Made by a program: the position numbers and the translations under genes
NCBI RefSeq assembly: GCF_031877795.1
Contig: NC_133932.1
Coordinates: 93,478,994 to 93,542,993, forward strand
DNA: 64,000 nucleotides
Direction of reading: 5' to 3'
Origin: Strix aluco
Taxonomy: Eukaryota; Chordata; Aves; Strigiformes; Strigidae
The notes under the pieces: model-generated
What the model was told of the DNA's origin: nothing
The model's database searches: none
Seen by the model: only the letters and a program-made list of their open reading frames with translations
In this document: positions 63,401 to 64,000 of the stretch, one piece after another
Layout of the letters: each line of letters opens with the position of its first letter
Position numbering within the stretch: the stretch's first letter is position 1

Positions 63401-64000
63401 CTTTCAAAGAGTTGCTCTGTGCTTTACTCAGGGCATAGAAGAGACTTCTCATTTGGGACTGTTCATGTGAGGTCCACTTTTCCCAGCACACAGCTTTGTA
63501 GGGAGGGAGGGAGTGACACTCCCTTTTAGCTAAGGCAGTGACCATGGACAAAAGAGATCTGTTTAGCTAAAATGGAGCAGAGAGATTAAAATTCTCAGGC
63601 ACTGGGCATGTATGAGGTTAGATGGTTGCTATAAGGGAGGTCTGAGGACTTTGTTGGGATGTAGAATTTGCCATTAGCAGACCTAGATTGTAAATACTGT
63701 TATAGTTTGGAGTATGATTGGCACTACATGGTCTCTTCATTGTCTACACCACAGTACGTGGTACCGCTGTTGGTGGGTCCTTCCTCAAAATCAACACCAG
63801 TAGTACTGATGCCAAACTGCCTCTAGAAATTTGGCAGGAAACTCTGGAGTCCTTCAGCACAGCACAGATACAGTGTTCCTTGTGTTTTCTTCCTCCACAG
63901 ACTCTGTATTCTCACTCTCATGCATCTTGCCTCACAGAACAATAAAGATGAAAGTGAAGAAGGAAATATTTAGTGAGATTTACATCAGGCTTTTGGTTAC
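60451..64000. other. AT-rich non-coding DNA, no gene recognised
   Basis: No exon or RNA gene is recognised. Old-repeat words (CTAGGCTCCCTTTATAGTCA followed by ATGAGGG) lie at 62107-62133, and CCTAGGTGCC lies near 62426, both similar in kind to the element at 12.0 kb. The rest shows nothing I can name. Confidence 0.5.

Noticed and set aside
1-64000. CRISPR array, tRNA or rRNA genes, bacterial operons
   Set aside because: No spaced direct repeats, no B-box-like GGTTCGAATCC with cloverleaf partner, and no operon-like gene packing were seen. The DNA is vertebrate.

Overview
The window reads as nuclear DNA of a bird. The diagnostic evidence is its retrotransposons. There are CR1 LINE copies whose 3' ends carry tandem octamers (CACAGAAT or CATAGAAT on the + strand, i.e. 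ATTCTGTG/ATTCTATG in the sense of the element), and two solo LTRs of the type that opens TGTTCTGGTTT / TGTGCTGGTTT followed by GGCTGGGATA. That LTR type is common in avian genomes, and in my recollection especially in Neoaves. The rest is AT-rich, CpG-poor, low-repeat sequence with many short homopolymer tracts, typical of a long intron or gene desert on an avian macrochromosome. Nothing resembles bacterial or organellar sequence.

I recognise no host protein-coding exon, tRNA, rRNA or known ncRNA. The only recognisable protein-coding sequence is the broken ORF2 of a long CR1 element on the minus strand (53,429 to about 56,370). It keeps parts of the endonuclease and most of the reverse transcriptase, but has at least three in-frame stops and one frameshift and lacks ORF1. 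All other open frames are short, have no recognisable domain, and are of a length expected by chance in AT-rich DNA.

Layout: 1-5,814 unique AT-rich DNA; 5,815-6,399 an old solo LTR; 6,400-14,230 unique DNA with an ancient inverted-repeat element near 12.0 kb; 14,231-14,995 a 5'-truncated CR1 3' end; 15.0-31.7 kb unique DNA; 31,742-32,310 a younger solo LTR with an exact 5-bp target duplication; 32.3-53.4 kb unique DNA with an ancient CR1 relic at 37.14-37.33 kb and a long hairpin at 52,544-52,622; 53,429 to about 56,370 the long CR1; 56.4-64.0 kb unique DNA with two or three ancient CR1-related relics on the + strand.

No gene network or new molecular system is visible. The most unusual local structures are the 52.5-kb hairpin (about 32 paired bases around a 5-nt loop), several short perfect palindromes inside possible conserved non-coding elements (9.3, 11.3, 16.2 and 42.7 kb), and one 144-codon open frame preceded by an acceptor-like site at 47.6 kb. 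All need comparative or expression data before any function is claimed.
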